From Thalassobius sp050633445 (GTDB taxonomy: Bacteria; Pseudomonadota; Alphaproteobacteria; Rhodobacterales; Rhodobacteraceae): DNA of 64,000 bases. A program made the translations under genes and the position numbers. Within the stretch, counting starts at the first letter, position 1. Each line of letters opens with the position of its first letter. Of this stretch, positions 33,887-42,652 are shown piece after piece. The notes under the pieces were generated by a model. That model saw only the letters and a program-made list of their open reading frames with translations, was not told where the DNA came from and made no database searches. The stretch spans positions 6,998 to 70,997 of the forward strand of contig JBOEGN010000037.1 in assembly GCA_050633445.1 (NCBI GenBank), written 5' to 3'.

Positions 33887-34583
33887 GGTGGATCTCTCTG
33901 TCTTTCATAAGGAATTCGACGATGCGGAAATCAAGCGGCGTGTCGATGTCGGCGCAGCGCTCGGGCGGCATCACATAGGGGATCACGCGGCCCTCGTACA
34001 GGCTGTTGGCGCGACGCAGATAGTCCGGCGCCACCACATAGGTCGAGGCCGCGTGCTCGTACACCTTGGGGGCCTGCTGGCGCGCCACGACCCCGCCGGG
34101 CAAAGGTTTCGAGACCTGCAAAGCGCCGGTCTCGTCGGGCTCAACAAGGTTAAAATACGGGTTTTTATGCGCATCACAGCAGGACATCACCATGTCGGGC
34201 TGATCGTTGAAATACAGGTCCAGCGCATCGTCGATATCCTGCATCAACCGCAGCGGCGAAGTGCAATCGAGGTCCAGAAACGCCGTGACGGGCTGGCCCA
34301 GAATGTCCTGTGATACCTCTAGCGCATGCTGCCAAACTTGCCACTTACCGGCGGTATCGCTGGCCAGATGCGCGGGCCGCAGCCCCATTTTCAGCGCGCC
34401 CTTGGCGATGGCGTGCTCATAGATTTCCTCGTCATCGGTCGACACAACCACGGCATCCACGCGGGGATGTTCCAGCAGTTGATCCAGCGACCAGTCGATC
34501 AGTGGTTTGCCGCAAATTTCGCGAAAATTCTTGCGCGGGACACCCTTGCTGCCCTTACGTGCGCCAATATGGCCCAAGATCAT
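33879..34583 (-). CDS. neuA: CMP-nonulosonate cytidylyltransferase (NeuA-like)
   Basis: The ATG at 34583 overlaps the stop of the Gfo/Idh gene (ATGA) and gives 234 residues. The N-terminus GHIGARKGSKGVPRKNFREI carries the cytidylyltransferase P-loop-like motif, followed by VVVSTDDEEIYEHA and a metal-site segment FLDLDCTSPLR. Enzymes of this family (NeuA, PtmB, LegF) couple CTP with a nonulosonic acid to give the CMP-sugar donor. In a locus with neuB and neuC this closes the activation pathway. Specificity is not readable from sequence. Confidence 0.88.
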   Translation of the reverse strand: MILGHIGARKGSKGVPRKNFREICGKPLIDWSLDQLLEHPRVDAVVVSTDDEEIYEHAIAKGALKMGLRPAHLASDTAGKWQVWQHALEVSQDILGQPVTAFLDLDCTSPLRLMQDIDDALDLYFNDQPDMVMSCCDAHKNPYFNLVEPDETGALQVSKPLPGGVVARQQAPKVYEHAASTYVVAPDYLRRANSLYEGRVIPYVMPPERCADIDTPLDFRIVEFLMKDREIHHD

Positions 34584-35539
34584 GTCATGTCCTTTTCGAT
34601 GGTGCCGCAAAAATTCCGGCTGGCCCAAGCGGTTGCGATCATCTCGCAACTGGGACGCGCCAGATCCAGGCGGGGAATGTTGGGGTTGCCCGAGGGCGTT
34701 TCGCGCCCGTCGATCAGCGCCATGAAATCGGCCATCGCGCCCAGGAACATGGCGTTGCGGTCAAACTCGACCTGGGTGATTTCCGGGTCTGCGTCGGGGA
34801 GGCGGCGGGTGATGGTGCCAGTCAGCAGGTCGCATTCGGTGATCGCTTCCTGACCGCGCAGACGGATCATGCGTGAAAACACCGGGGCCAGGTAATCCAT
34901 CGCGACGGACCCGCTTTGCGCCGGGCCAGACAGAGCGATCTGCGTGGCCATATCGACGCCGGGAAAATCGGCGTGACCCAGGCTTTCGACTGCTTTCAGC
35001 GCGGTGTCGGGGAACAGGGTGTGGGCCAGATCCAGCTCGTGACACAGGTCCAGCAGCACACCGCCGCCTTCGGGCAGGGCGGCATAGCTGTCACCAAAGG
35101 ACCAGTTCGCGCGCCATTGGGTCACGTCATGGCCGATTTCGAAATCAAAGCGGAAAACTTGGTCTTGCGCCACAATCTCTTGCAGCTTGGGCAGCAGCGG
35201 GTGATAGCGCATCATGAAGCCAGCGACCGAGCGATCCGCAAAGCTGGCAGCGGCATAGAAATCGGCCAGCCCTTGTTTCGTATAAGCCACGGGTTTTTCA
35301 ACATAAACCGGCAGCCCACGGGCCGAGCATGCCTCGATCAGCGGTTGACGGATTTGGGTGGCGGTCGCGATTACGGCACCTTGGGCCTCGGGGCCATTGG
35401 TGATGCGATTAACCACGCCCTCCAGCCCCAATTCACGCAGCGACAGACGTTCGGCTGAGCCGCCCAGCTGTTCGATATTCCCGGCGTGGCGCGTCCCAAT
35501 TGAGCCGGTGCCGATCACCAGGATATGTTGTTTGGTCAT
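34580..35539 (-). CDS. Gfo/Idh/MocA-family oxidoreductase
   Basis: The ATG at 35539 gives 319 residues beginning HILVIGTGSIGTRHAGN, the Rossmann motif of this family. VYVEKPVAYTKQGL is the EKP block that contributes the catalytic Lys, and LDLCHELDLAHTLF is the usual second domain motif with catalytic His/Asp. Family members oxidise or reduce sugars with NAD(P). Sitting in one operon with the NeuA-type gene and the SDR, it probably modifies the nonulosonate or a precursor. It follows the phosphatase gene after 13 bases. Confidence 0.87.
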   Translation of the reverse strand: MTKQHILVIGTGSIGTRHAGNIEQLGGSAERLSLRELGLEGVVNRITNGPEAQGAVIATATQIRQPLIEACSARGLPVYVEKPVAYTKQGLADFYAAASFADRSVAGFMMRYHPLLPKLQEIVAQDQVFRFDFEIGHDVTQWRANWSFGDSYAALPEGGGVLLDLCHELDLAHTLFPDTALKAVESLGHADFPGVDMATQIALSGPAQSGSVAMDYLAPVFSRMIRLRGQEAITECDLLTGTITRRLPDADPEITQVEFDRNAMFLGAMADFMALIDGRETPSGNPNIPRLDLARPSCEMIATAWASRNFCGTIEKDMT

Positions 35540-35552
35540 GTCTGCTCTTCCT

Positions 35553-36239
35553 TCACGCCTTGTGACCTTTGCGTGCGGCATAGGCCTTGTCAAATGCGGC
35601 TTGCACTTTGGCAGGATCATAGTGATCGCGTACCCATGTTTCAAAGTCGCCGCCATGGTGTTCATAGGCGTCCAAAACCGCATCCAGAACGCCCGATCGG
35701 GTGGATTTGAAGTGGATAAAGCGGCGCGACATCATCTTGCGCGCCTCGGACATCGGTTTGCCCTCGATCACCAAAAGGTAGATGGCCGAGGCCAGGCTGG
35801 TGCGATCCGCACCCGATTTACAATGCATGAACAACGGGCGTTCGGCGGTACGAAACACTTGGATCATTTGCAGCAATGGGGCTTTGCCTGGCGCCAAACG
35901 AGCGCCCATGCCCGGCACGTCGATCACATTCATGCCAAGCTCGGCGCAGATCTTGCGTTCGGAAACATAGTGCGGTTTGCCGCTGGCCCCCCGAAAATTC
36001 AGCACGGTTCGAATGCCCTGATCGTGCAGCCAATGCCAGCGTTTCGGCGTCGGGTGATTGCCCCGCCAGACACCGGGGGCGACTTCGTACAGGTTGGTCC
36101 AGACGTGCCGCAAAACCTCGTGGTCGATCCAACGCATATAGAACCGCGCCAGCTTGGCGCCTTCGGGGGTGTCGGGGATATTCTCGACCTGCGCCCGCAG
36201 CTCGGGGTCCTTGTGGTAGAACCATTTGACAATGCGCAT
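35553..36239 (-). CDS. Dual-specificity/tyrosine phosphatase-like protein
   Basis: The 228-residue protein has the cysteine-phosphatase P-loop HCKSGADRTS with His139, Cys140 and Arg146, and a WPD-like loop earlier near VIDVPGMGAR. The N-terminus is rich in charged and aromatic residues; no signal peptide is seen. It is the first gene of the phosphatase-Gfo/Idh-neuA-SDR run on the minus strand. It could act on a sugar phosphate, a phosphotyrosine protein or a polyphosphate, and sequence does not decide between them. Confidence 0.85.
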   Translation of the reverse strand: MRIVKWFYHKDPELRAQVENIPDTPEGAKLARFYMRWIDHEVLRHVWTNLYEVAPGVWRGNHPTPKRWHWLHDQGIRTVLNFRGASGKPHYVSERKICAELGMNVIDVPGMGARLAPGKAPLLQMIQVFRTAERPLFMHCKSGADRTSLASAIYLLVIEGKPMSEARKMMSRRFIHFKSTRSGVLDAVLDAYEHHGGDFETWVRDHYDPAKVQAAFDKAYAARKGHKA

Positions 36240-36374
36240 GAGGGGATCCTGTCGCTGGGGTTGTCCTCAGATACCGCCTTCTGTCCCGGCTTTGAAGGCC
36301 GTTTTATCCTGTGGTCGTGTCTCGCCATTCGCAGCGGGCTGTGGCACGATGCGGCAAACACCACGAGGCGCCAA

Positions 36375-38069
36375 ATGACTCACCTGTCCCGCATCATCGA
36401 ACAGGCCCGCGGCCAAACCCCTGCTGACCTGGTTCTTAAGGGCGGTAAGGTGCTGGATGTTGTGACTGGCGATCTGCTGGATGGCGACGTGGCCATTTGC
36501 GAAGACACCATCGTGGGCACCTGTGGGACCTACTCTGGCACGCGCGAGATTGACGTCAGCGGTCAAATCCTTGTGCCCGGATTTATTGATACGCATCTGC
36601 ATATCGAAAGCTCTTTGGTGACCCCGTTCGAGTTTGATCGCTGTGTGTTGCCGCATGGTGTGACGACCGCGATTTGTGATCCGCACGAGATCGCCAACGT
36701 GATCGGACTGGACGGAATCCGCTATTTTCAGGATGCCGCGACGCGCTGCTTGATGGATATTCGGGTACAGCTCAGCTCGTGTGTGCCGTCCACCGAGATG
36801 GAAACCGCCGGTGCCCGCATTGATGCAGAGGACCTGAAGCAGGTGATGGGCCACCCCACGGGCATCGGTCTGGCCGAATTCATGAACTTTCCCGGAGTTT
36901 TATTCCAAGACCCCGGCGCGATGGCCAAGCTGGAGCTGTTTCGCGGCCAGCATATTGATGGGCATTGCCCGCAGTTGTCGGGCAACGACCTGAACGCCTA
37001 TATCGCCGCTGGTATCCGCACAGAGCACGAGGCGACCACCGCCGAAGAGGCGCTGGAAAAGCTGCGCAAAGGGATGCGGGTGCTGATCCGCGAGGGCTCG
37101 GTCTCCAAGGACTTGCACGCGTTGGCGCCGATCATCACCGAGCGTAACTCGGCCTATATTTGTCTGTGTACGGATGACCGAAACCCGCTGGACATCGCAG
37201 AGTATGGCCATCTGGACTATATGATCCGCACCGCGATTGAACAGGGCGCGCCGCCCTTGGCCGTCTATCGCGCCGCCAACCTGTCTGCGGCCGAGGCGTT
37301 CGGCCTGAAAGATCGAGGACAGATTGCGCCAGGGAAACGCGCTGATATCGTTGCCCTCACCGACCTTGCCAAATGCGATGCGCAAATGGTGCTGTGCGGC
37401 GGGATCGAGGTGACGGATGACGCCTTTGCCGCGCGGAATTTGATTGATCCGGTCGGGAGGCACTCGGTCAAGGCGCCGATTGTAACGGCGGACAATTTCC
37501 GCACCGCTGGCAATCGCGAAGATACCGACGTGATCGGCATCATCGAAGGCAAGATCATCACCGAGCATTTGCACGAGGTGATCCCCATTCAGGACGGCGA
37601 CAAACGCCCTGATACTGCGCGTGATTTGATCAAGATCGCCGTCATCGAACGACACGGTAAAAACGGTAATATCGCCACCGGGTTCGTGCGTGGCTTTGGC
37701 CTGAAACACGGGGCCATTGCCGGAACGGTTTGCCACGATCACCACAACATCGCCGTTGTGGGCGCGGATTATGACGATATGGCGCTGGCCTCGAACCGGT
37801 TGGGGCAGATCGAGGGCGGGTTTGTCGTCGTGCGCGATGGCCAGGTTCTGGCGGAATTGCCGCTGCCCGTGGCGGGGCTTATGAGTCTGGACCCCTACGA
37901 ATCGGTCCGCGATCAGCTGGTGGACCTGCGCGCCGCCGCGCAATCGTTGGGCGTGACCCTGGAAGAGCCGTTCCTGCAGCTGGCCTTTCTGGCCCTGCCG
38001 GTGATTCCCGCGCTGAAAATCACCGATCGCGGCCTGGTGGACGTCAATAAGTTCGAGATAATCTCGTAA
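36375..38069 (+). CDS. ade: Adenine deaminase
   Basis: Ade hydrolyses adenine to hypoxanthine and ammonia in purine salvage. Using the ATG at 36375 gives 564 residues, the normal length; the long in-frame extension upstream lies over the phosphatase gene and is rejected. Metal-binding blocks of the amidohydrolase fold are FIDTHLHIESS, CDPHEIANV and GHCPQLSG. The C-terminal domain has GFGLKHGAIAGTVCHDHHNI, typical of this adenase class. It diverges from the phosphatase gene. Confidence 0.95.
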   Translation: MTHLSRIIEQARGQTPADLVLKGGKVLDVVTGDLLDGDVAICEDTIVGTCGTYSGTREIDVSGQILVPGFIDTHLHIESSLVTPFEFDRCVLPHGVTTAICDPHEIANVIGLDGIRYFQDAATRCLMDIRVQLSSCVPSTEMETAGARIDAEDLKQVMGHPTGIGLAEFMNFPGVLFQDPGAMAKLELFRGQHIDGHCPQLSGNDLNAYIAAGIRTEHEATTAEEALEKLRKGMRVLIREGSVSKDLHALAPIITERNSAYICLCTDDRNPLDIAEYGHLDYMIRTAIEQGAPPLAVYRAANLSAAEAFGLKDRGQIAPGKRADIVALTDLAKCDAQMVLCGGIEVTDDAFAARNLIDPVGRHSVKAPIVTADNFRTAGNREDTDVIGIIEGKIITEHLHEVIPIQDGDKRPDTARDLIKIAVIERHGKNGNIATGFVRGFGLKHGAIAGTVCHDHHNIAVVGADYDDMALASNRLGQIEGGFVVVRDGQVLAELPLPVAGLMSLDPYESVRDQLVDLRAAAQSLGVTLEEPFLQLAFLALPVIPALKITDRGLVDVNKFEIIS

Positions 38070-38107
38070 CCTTGCGTTTTCTGCACAGCAAAACCTAATT
38101 CCACAAG

Positions 38108-38136
38108 TTGACGCCCCCCGAGCAACAAATTAGTTT
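38108..38136 (+). promoter_or_regulatory. Candidate promoter upstream of the fadJ-like operon
   Basis: TTGACG (38108-38113) and TAGTTT (38131-38136) are 17 bases apart in the 143-base gap before the fadJ-like gene. The -35 box is good and the -10 box weak. A semi-palindrome TTTGCATGCGAA overlaps the -10 box. Confidence 0.3.
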
Positions 38137-38212
38137 GCATGCGAAGGAGGAGACACCCGAAGTGGAGACGGCCATATCCTCTTGTCCAAACGCTAGAACG
38201 GAAAGAGCAAAA

Positions 38213-40306
38213 ATGGCTTCGAAAATCCCTGTAAACGACCTGATTTCCATCGAGTACGAAGGCGACATCGCGCTGGTCTGCATTGACAACCCTCCGGTCA
38301 ATGCAACGGGCCAGGCGGTCCGCCAAGGCTTGCAAGACGCAATTGAACGCCTGAACACCGAAGACACCGCCAAGGCCATCGCGATCTACGCGGCCGGGCG
38401 GACCTTTGTCGCTGGCGCGGATATCCGTGAATTCGGCAAGCCACCCCAAGCGCCGAATTTGCCCGACGTTTATAATGTGATCGAAGACAGCGACATTCCG
38501 GTCGTCGCGATCATGCACGGCACCGCCCTTGGTGGCGGGCTGGAGCTGGGCCTAGCCGCACATGCCCGCGTGGGTATCGAAGGCCTGCGTGTTGGCCTGC
38601 CCGAGATCAACCTGGGCCTGCTGCCAGGCGCTGGCGGAACGCAGCGTGTGCCCCGTCTGGCCGGTATTCCGATGGCGTTGGACATGTCCCTGTCGGGCCG
38701 CATGGTCGGCGCGCAGGAAGCCTTGGAAAAGGGGCTGATCGACCGTCTGGAAACCGGAGATCCGCGTGAATTGGCGCTTGCAGCCGCGCAGGACGTGATC
38801 GACGGAAAACTGGTCGCGCGCCCCACATGTTCGCTGAGCACGCCCGAAGACGACAAAACGTTGGACGACACCGCCGCGATGCTGAAGGCCAAGCAGGCGC
38901 ATATGTTCTCGCCCCATAAGATTGTCGAGGCCGTCCGTGCCTCGTATCTGCCCCGCACCGAAGGGTTGAAGATCGAGCGTCAGGCCTTCTGGGACTCGAT
39001 GCAGACCCCGCAGCGCGCTGGCATGATCCATGCGTTCTTTGGCGAGCGTGCCGTGTCCAGCATCCCCGAGGCCAAGGGTGACACCCGCGAGATCAACAAA
39101 ATCGGTGTCATTGGCGGCGGCACGATGGGATCGGGCATCGCGACGTCCTGCCTGATGGCGGGCATTCCCGTGCGCCTGATCGAGGTCGCGCAGGACGGGC
39201 TAGATCGCGGCATTGCGACCATCACCAAAAACCTCGAAGGCGGCGTAAAACGCGGCAAGCTGAGCGAGGCCAAGAAGGACGCCGCGCTGGCCAGTCTTGA
39301 GCCGTCACTGTCGATGGAAGATCTGGCCGACGTCGATCTGGTGATCGAGGCCGTGTTCGAAAGCATGGACGTTAAAAAGGACATTTTCGGCAAGCTGAAT
39401 ACCATCTGTAAGGACGGCGCGATCCTGGCCTCGAACACGTCCTATCTGAATGTGAACGACATCGCCGACTGCACCGATCGGCCTCAGGATGTGCTGGGGC
39501 TGCACTTCTTCAGTCCTGCCCATGTGATGCGCCTGCTGGAGATTGTGCAGGGTGCCAAGACCGCGCCGGATGTTCTGGCTACCGGATTCGCGCTGGCTAA
39601 GCGGTTGAAAAAGGTCGGTGTTTTGGCGCAAGTCTGTGATGGCTTCATCGGCAACCGTATTCTGGCGCATTACCTGAAAACCGCCTCGTACCTGGTGTTG
39701 GACGGCGCCAGTCCGCAGCAGGTGGATGACGCGCTGGAGGGTTTTGGTTTTGCCATGGGGCCCAACAAGGTTGGCGATCTGGCCGGTCTGGATATCGGCT
39801 GGGCCAACCGCAAACGCACGGCAGCCACCCGCAACCCCGAGGACCGCTATGGCGGTGATGTCGCCGACCGTATTTGCGAAAACGGTTGGTTTGGGCGCAA
39901 GACCGGGCAGGGCTTCTATATCTACGGAAACGGCGCGCCGATTCCGAACCCCGAGGTCGCGAAAATCATCGACGAAGTGCGCGCAGAAAAGGGCATCACC
40001 CCGCAGAGCTTCACCGATCAGGACATCGTTGATCGCTACATGACCGCAATGATCGTCGAGGCGACCCGCGTGGTCGAAGAAGGCATCGCGAAACGTCCGC
40101 TGGACGTCGATATGGTGTTCCTGTTCGGCTATGGCTTCCCGCGTCATCGCGGTGGTCCGCTGCACTATGCCGACACCATCGGCGCGGCCGAGTTGGTGCG
40201 CCGCATCACCGAATACGCCGAGGAAGACGCCCGTTACTGGCAGGTGCCTGCCTTGCTGCAAAAGATGGCAGATGATGGGTCGACCTTTGCGGATCTGAAT
40301 AAATAG
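38213..40306 (+). CDS. Fused enoyl-CoA hydratase / 3-hydroxyacyl-CoA dehydrogenase
   Basis: This 697-residue FadJ/FadB-like protein hydrates 2-enoyl-CoA and oxidises the 3-hydroxyacyl-CoA with NAD+. The crotonase domain (about 10-190) has GGGLELGL (Glu111) and GLPEINLGLLPGAGG (Glu131). The dehydrogenase NAD motif IGVIGGGTMGSGIA is at about 295-308, followed by the two C-terminal 3HCDH domains with HFFSPAHVM and GFIGNRI. GGAAAGAG lies before the ATG at 38213. It heads an operon with two acyl-CoA dehydrogenases, so beta-oxidation steps 1-3 are encoded together. Confidence 0.93.
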   Translation: MASKIPVNDLISIEYEGDIALVCIDNPPVNATGQAVRQGLQDAIERLNTEDTAKAIAIYAAGRTFVAGADIREFGKPPQAPNLPDVYNVIEDSDIPVVAIMHGTALGGGLELGLAAHARVGIEGLRVGLPEINLGLLPGAGGTQRVPRLAGIPMALDMSLSGRMVGAQEALEKGLIDRLETGDPRELALAAAQDVIDGKLVARPTCSLSTPEDDKTLDDTAAMLKAKQAHMFSPHKIVEAVRASYLPRTEGLKIERQAFWDSMQTPQRAGMIHAFFGERAVSSIPEAKGDTREINKIGVIGGGTMGSGIATSCLMAGIPVRLIEVAQDGLDRGIATITKNLEGGVKRGKLSEAKKDAALASLEPSLSMEDLADVDLVIEAVFESMDVKKDIFGKLNTICKDGAILASNTSYLNVNDIADCTDRPQDVLGLHFFSPAHVMRLLEIVQGAKTAPDVLATGFALAKRLKKVGVLAQVCDGFIGNRILAHYLKTASYLVLDGASPQQVDDALEGFGFAMGPNKVGDLAGLDIGWANRKRTAATRNPEDRYGGDVADRICENGWFGRKTGQGFYIYGNGAPIPNPEVAKIIDEVRAEKGITPQSFTDQDIVDRYMTAMIVEATRVVEEGIAKRPLDVDMVFLFGYGFPRHRGGPLHYADTIGAAELVRRITEYAEEDARYWQVPALLQKMADDGSTFADLNK

Positions 40307-40322
40307 AGGGAGGGGAAAACGA

Positions 40323-41510
40323 ATGGACCTGAGCTATTCAGCCGAGGACATCGCATTTCGCGATGAAGTCCGGGCCTATCTGGCGGAAAATCTGCCGAAA
40401 CACATCTCGGACGCCGTGCGCGAAGGCGGGGAGCTGACCAAAGAGCTGCTGGAGGAATGGCACGCCATTCTGAACAAACGTGGTTGGCTGGCGACCATCT
40501 GGCCCAAGGAATTCGGTGGCCCCGGCTGGAGCCCGGTTCAGAAGCATATCTTCGAAGAGGAATGCTGCCGCGCCTACGCCCCGCGGATCGTGCCGTTTGG
40601 CCTGTCCATGCTGGGTCCGGTGCTGCAGAAATTCGGCTCCAAGGAACAGCAAGATCACTATCTGCCGCGCATTCTGGACGGGACCGATTGGTGGTGTCAG
40701 GGCTATTCTGAACCGGGCGCGGGCTCGGATCTGGCCAGCCTGAAAACCCGTGCGGTGCGTGAAGGTGACGAATGGGTCATCAACGGTCAGAAAACCTGGA
40801 CTACGCTGGGGCAGTTCGCCGACTGGATCTTTTGCCTGTGCCGCACCGACCCGGATGCAAAACAGCAAGAGGGCATCAGCTTTATCCTGGTGGACATGAA
40901 CACCCCCGGCATCGAGGTGCGCCCGATCAAGCTGATCGAAGGTGGCCACGAGGTGAACGAGGTGTTCTTTACCGACGTGCGCGTGCCCTACGGAAACCTG
41001 GTGGGCGAGGAAAACAAAGGTTGGACCATCGCCAAATACCTGCTGACGCATGAACGCACCGGCATCGCTGGCGTCGGGTTCTCGATGCAGGCGCTGGAAG
41101 AGGTGAAGGCACTGGCGCGCAAGACCCTGCGCAACGGGCGCCCGCTGATCGAGGATCCGCTGTTCGCCGCCCGTATCGCGCAGGCCGAGATTGATCTGGA
41201 GGCGATGAAAATCACCAACCTGCGGATGCTGTTCCAGGCGCAGCAGCAGGGCGCTCCGGGGCCGGAAACGTCGATCCTGAAGATTAAGGGCACGGTGATT
41301 CATCAGGAACTAAAGGATCTGGCCCGACGGGCTTTGGGTCCGGCGGCAGCGCCGTTCCCCGGACATGTGACCGACGGCAACCTGATGTTCGGTCCGGCCG
41401 ACACGGCCCACAATGCGGCACGGTATTTCAACAACCGTAAAACCTCGATTTTCGGTGGATCGAACGAGATTCAGCGCAACATCCTGACCAAGACCATGCT
41501 GGAGCTGTGA
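40323..41510 (+). CDS. Acyl-CoA dehydrogenase, large subunit of pair 1
   Basis: This 395-residue acyl-CoA dehydrogenase has CQGYSEPGAGSDLA (125-139), WVINGQKTWTT and the C-terminal IFGGSNEIQRNIL. The MCAD-type catalytic Glu before the GGS motif is replaced by Gly, but Glu244 in LLTHERTGIAG is at the isovaleryl-CoA dehydrogenase position, so it should be the catalytic base. One base separates it from the smaller ACAD gene that follows. Together they look like an alpha2beta2 enzyme. The substrate is unknown. Confidence 0.9.
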   Translation: MDLSYSAEDIAFRDEVRAYLAENLPKHISDAVREGGELTKELLEEWHAILNKRGWLATIWPKEFGGPGWSPVQKHIFEEECCRAYAPRIVPFGLSMLGPVLQKFGSKEQQDHYLPRILDGTDWWCQGYSEPGAGSDLASLKTRAVREGDEWVINGQKTWTTLGQFADWIFCLCRTDPDAKQQEGISFILVDMNTPGIEVRPIKLIEGGHEVNEVFFTDVRVPYGNLVGEENKGWTIAKYLLTHERTGIAGVGFSMQALEEVKALARKTLRNGRPLIEDPLFAARIAQAEIDLEAMKITNLRMLFQAQQQGAPGPETSILKIKGTVIHQELKDLARRALGPAAAPFPGHVTDGNLMFGPADTAHNAARYFNNRKTSIFGGSNEIQRNILTKTMLEL

Positions 41511-41511
41511 G

Positions 41512-42585
41512 ATGGACTTTAACCTGACCGAAGACCGCCAGATGCTGGCGGACACGCTAACCCGTTTTCTGGCTGATCGATACCCTGTCGAGCATCGAAA
41601 TACGGTAGCGTATGTTGAGCCGTTCCACGATCCATCCAAATGGGAGGCGCTGGCCGATCTGGGCACGCTGTTTGCGCTGGCCCCTGAGGAGGCAGGCGGC
41701 ATGGGTGGCGCCGGGTTCGACATCTCGGTGGTGTTCGAAGCCATCGGCCGTCAGATCACGCCCGAACCCATCCTGGGCGCTTGCATGGCCGCGCGTTTGT
41801 TGGGCGCAGCTGGCGCGGATCTGGAGGCGTTGCTGTCCGGCGCCACGAAATACGCTGTCGGGATCAGCGAGCTGGACGCGGCCTATGAGCTGGACCAGAT
41901 CGCCTGTGCCGCGACCGCCAATGGGGACGCCTACACCCTGTCTGGCCGCAAAAGCACCGTCTATGGCGGGCAGGCGGCGGATGTCTTTCTGGTCGCCGCG
42001 CAGCTGAACGGCACGCTGGCCGTGTTCCAGGTGCAGGCCGCTGATGTCAATGTCACCGGATACGGAATGATGGACGGGGCCGGTGCGGCTGAATTGCTGC
42101 TGGATGATGCCCCCGCCACCTTGCTGATCGAAGACGCGGCCGAAGCGCTTGAGGATGCGATCAACGCCGGGATCGTCGCCCTGTGTGCCGAGGCCGTGGG
42201 CGCAATGGACGTCACCCACGCGATCACGGTTGACTACCTGAAACAGCGCAAGCAGTTCGGGATTCCGATCGGCAAATTCCAGGTGCTGCAACACCGCGCC
42301 GTGGACATGCTGACCGAGATCGAGCAGGCGCGCTCGATCACCATCAAGGCAGCTGCGGAACTGGGCGGCGAGGATGCCTCGCGCTATGCTTCCATGGCGA
42401 AAAACCTGATCGGCCGCGCGGCGCGTTTGGTTGCCGAAGAGGCAATTCAAATGCATGGCGGTATTGCGATGACCTGGGAATATCCTGTCTCGCATTACGC
42501 CAAGCGCCTGATCATGCTGGACGCGCAGCTGGGCGATACGGACTATCACCTGAGCCGTGTGATGGCGGGCAATCAGGCCGCATAA
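41512..42585 (+). CDS. Acyl-CoA dehydrogenase-like small subunit of pair 1
   Basis: This 357-residue ACAD-fold protein has the C-terminal helical domain (YLKQRKQFGIPIGKFQVLQHR and EEAIQMHGGIAMTWEYPVSHYAKR) but lacks the ER motif that carries the catalytic base (the segment reads NAGIVALCAEAVG), the GxGSD substrate loop and the GGSxEIQ FAD motif. This matches the non-catalytic partner in heteromeric ACADs. It is directly coupled to the larger subunit gene, and the operon ends at a strong terminator. Confidence 0.85.
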   Translation: MDFNLTEDRQMLADTLTRFLADRYPVEHRNTVAYVEPFHDPSKWEALADLGTLFALAPEEAGGMGGAGFDISVVFEAIGRQITPEPILGACMAARLLGAAGADLEALLSGATKYAVGISELDAAYELDQIACAATANGDAYTLSGRKSTVYGGQAADVFLVAAQLNGTLAVFQVQAADVNVTGYGMMDGAGAAELLLDDAPATLLIEDAAEALEDAINAGIVALCAEAVGAMDVTHAITVDYLKQRKQFGIPIGKFQVLQHRAVDMLTEIEQARSITIKAAAELGGEDASRYASMAKNLIGRAARLVAEEAIQMHGGIAMTWEYPVSHYAKRLIMLDAQLGDTDYHLSRVMAGNQAA

Positions 42586-42602
42586 GGCCCTGAAAACAGG
42601 AA

Positions 42603-42633
42603 CCCCCGGAGGCCAGAAACCTCCGGGGGTTTT
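42603..42633. terminator. Bidirectional terminator between convergent operons
   Basis: CCCCCGGAGG / CCTCCGGGGG (10-bp perfect stem, loop CCAGAAA) is followed by TTTT on the plus strand. It lies between the ends of the ACAD pair 1 operon and the long minus-strand operon, and may serve both. Confidence 0.85.
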
Positions 42634-42652
42634 CGTTTGAAATGGGGGTGCT

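Noticed and set aside
35358..36374. An upstream extension of the adenine deaminase frame by 339 codons
   Set aside because: It runs over the phosphatase and Gfo/Idh genes on the other strand; the 36375 start gives the normal enzyme length.
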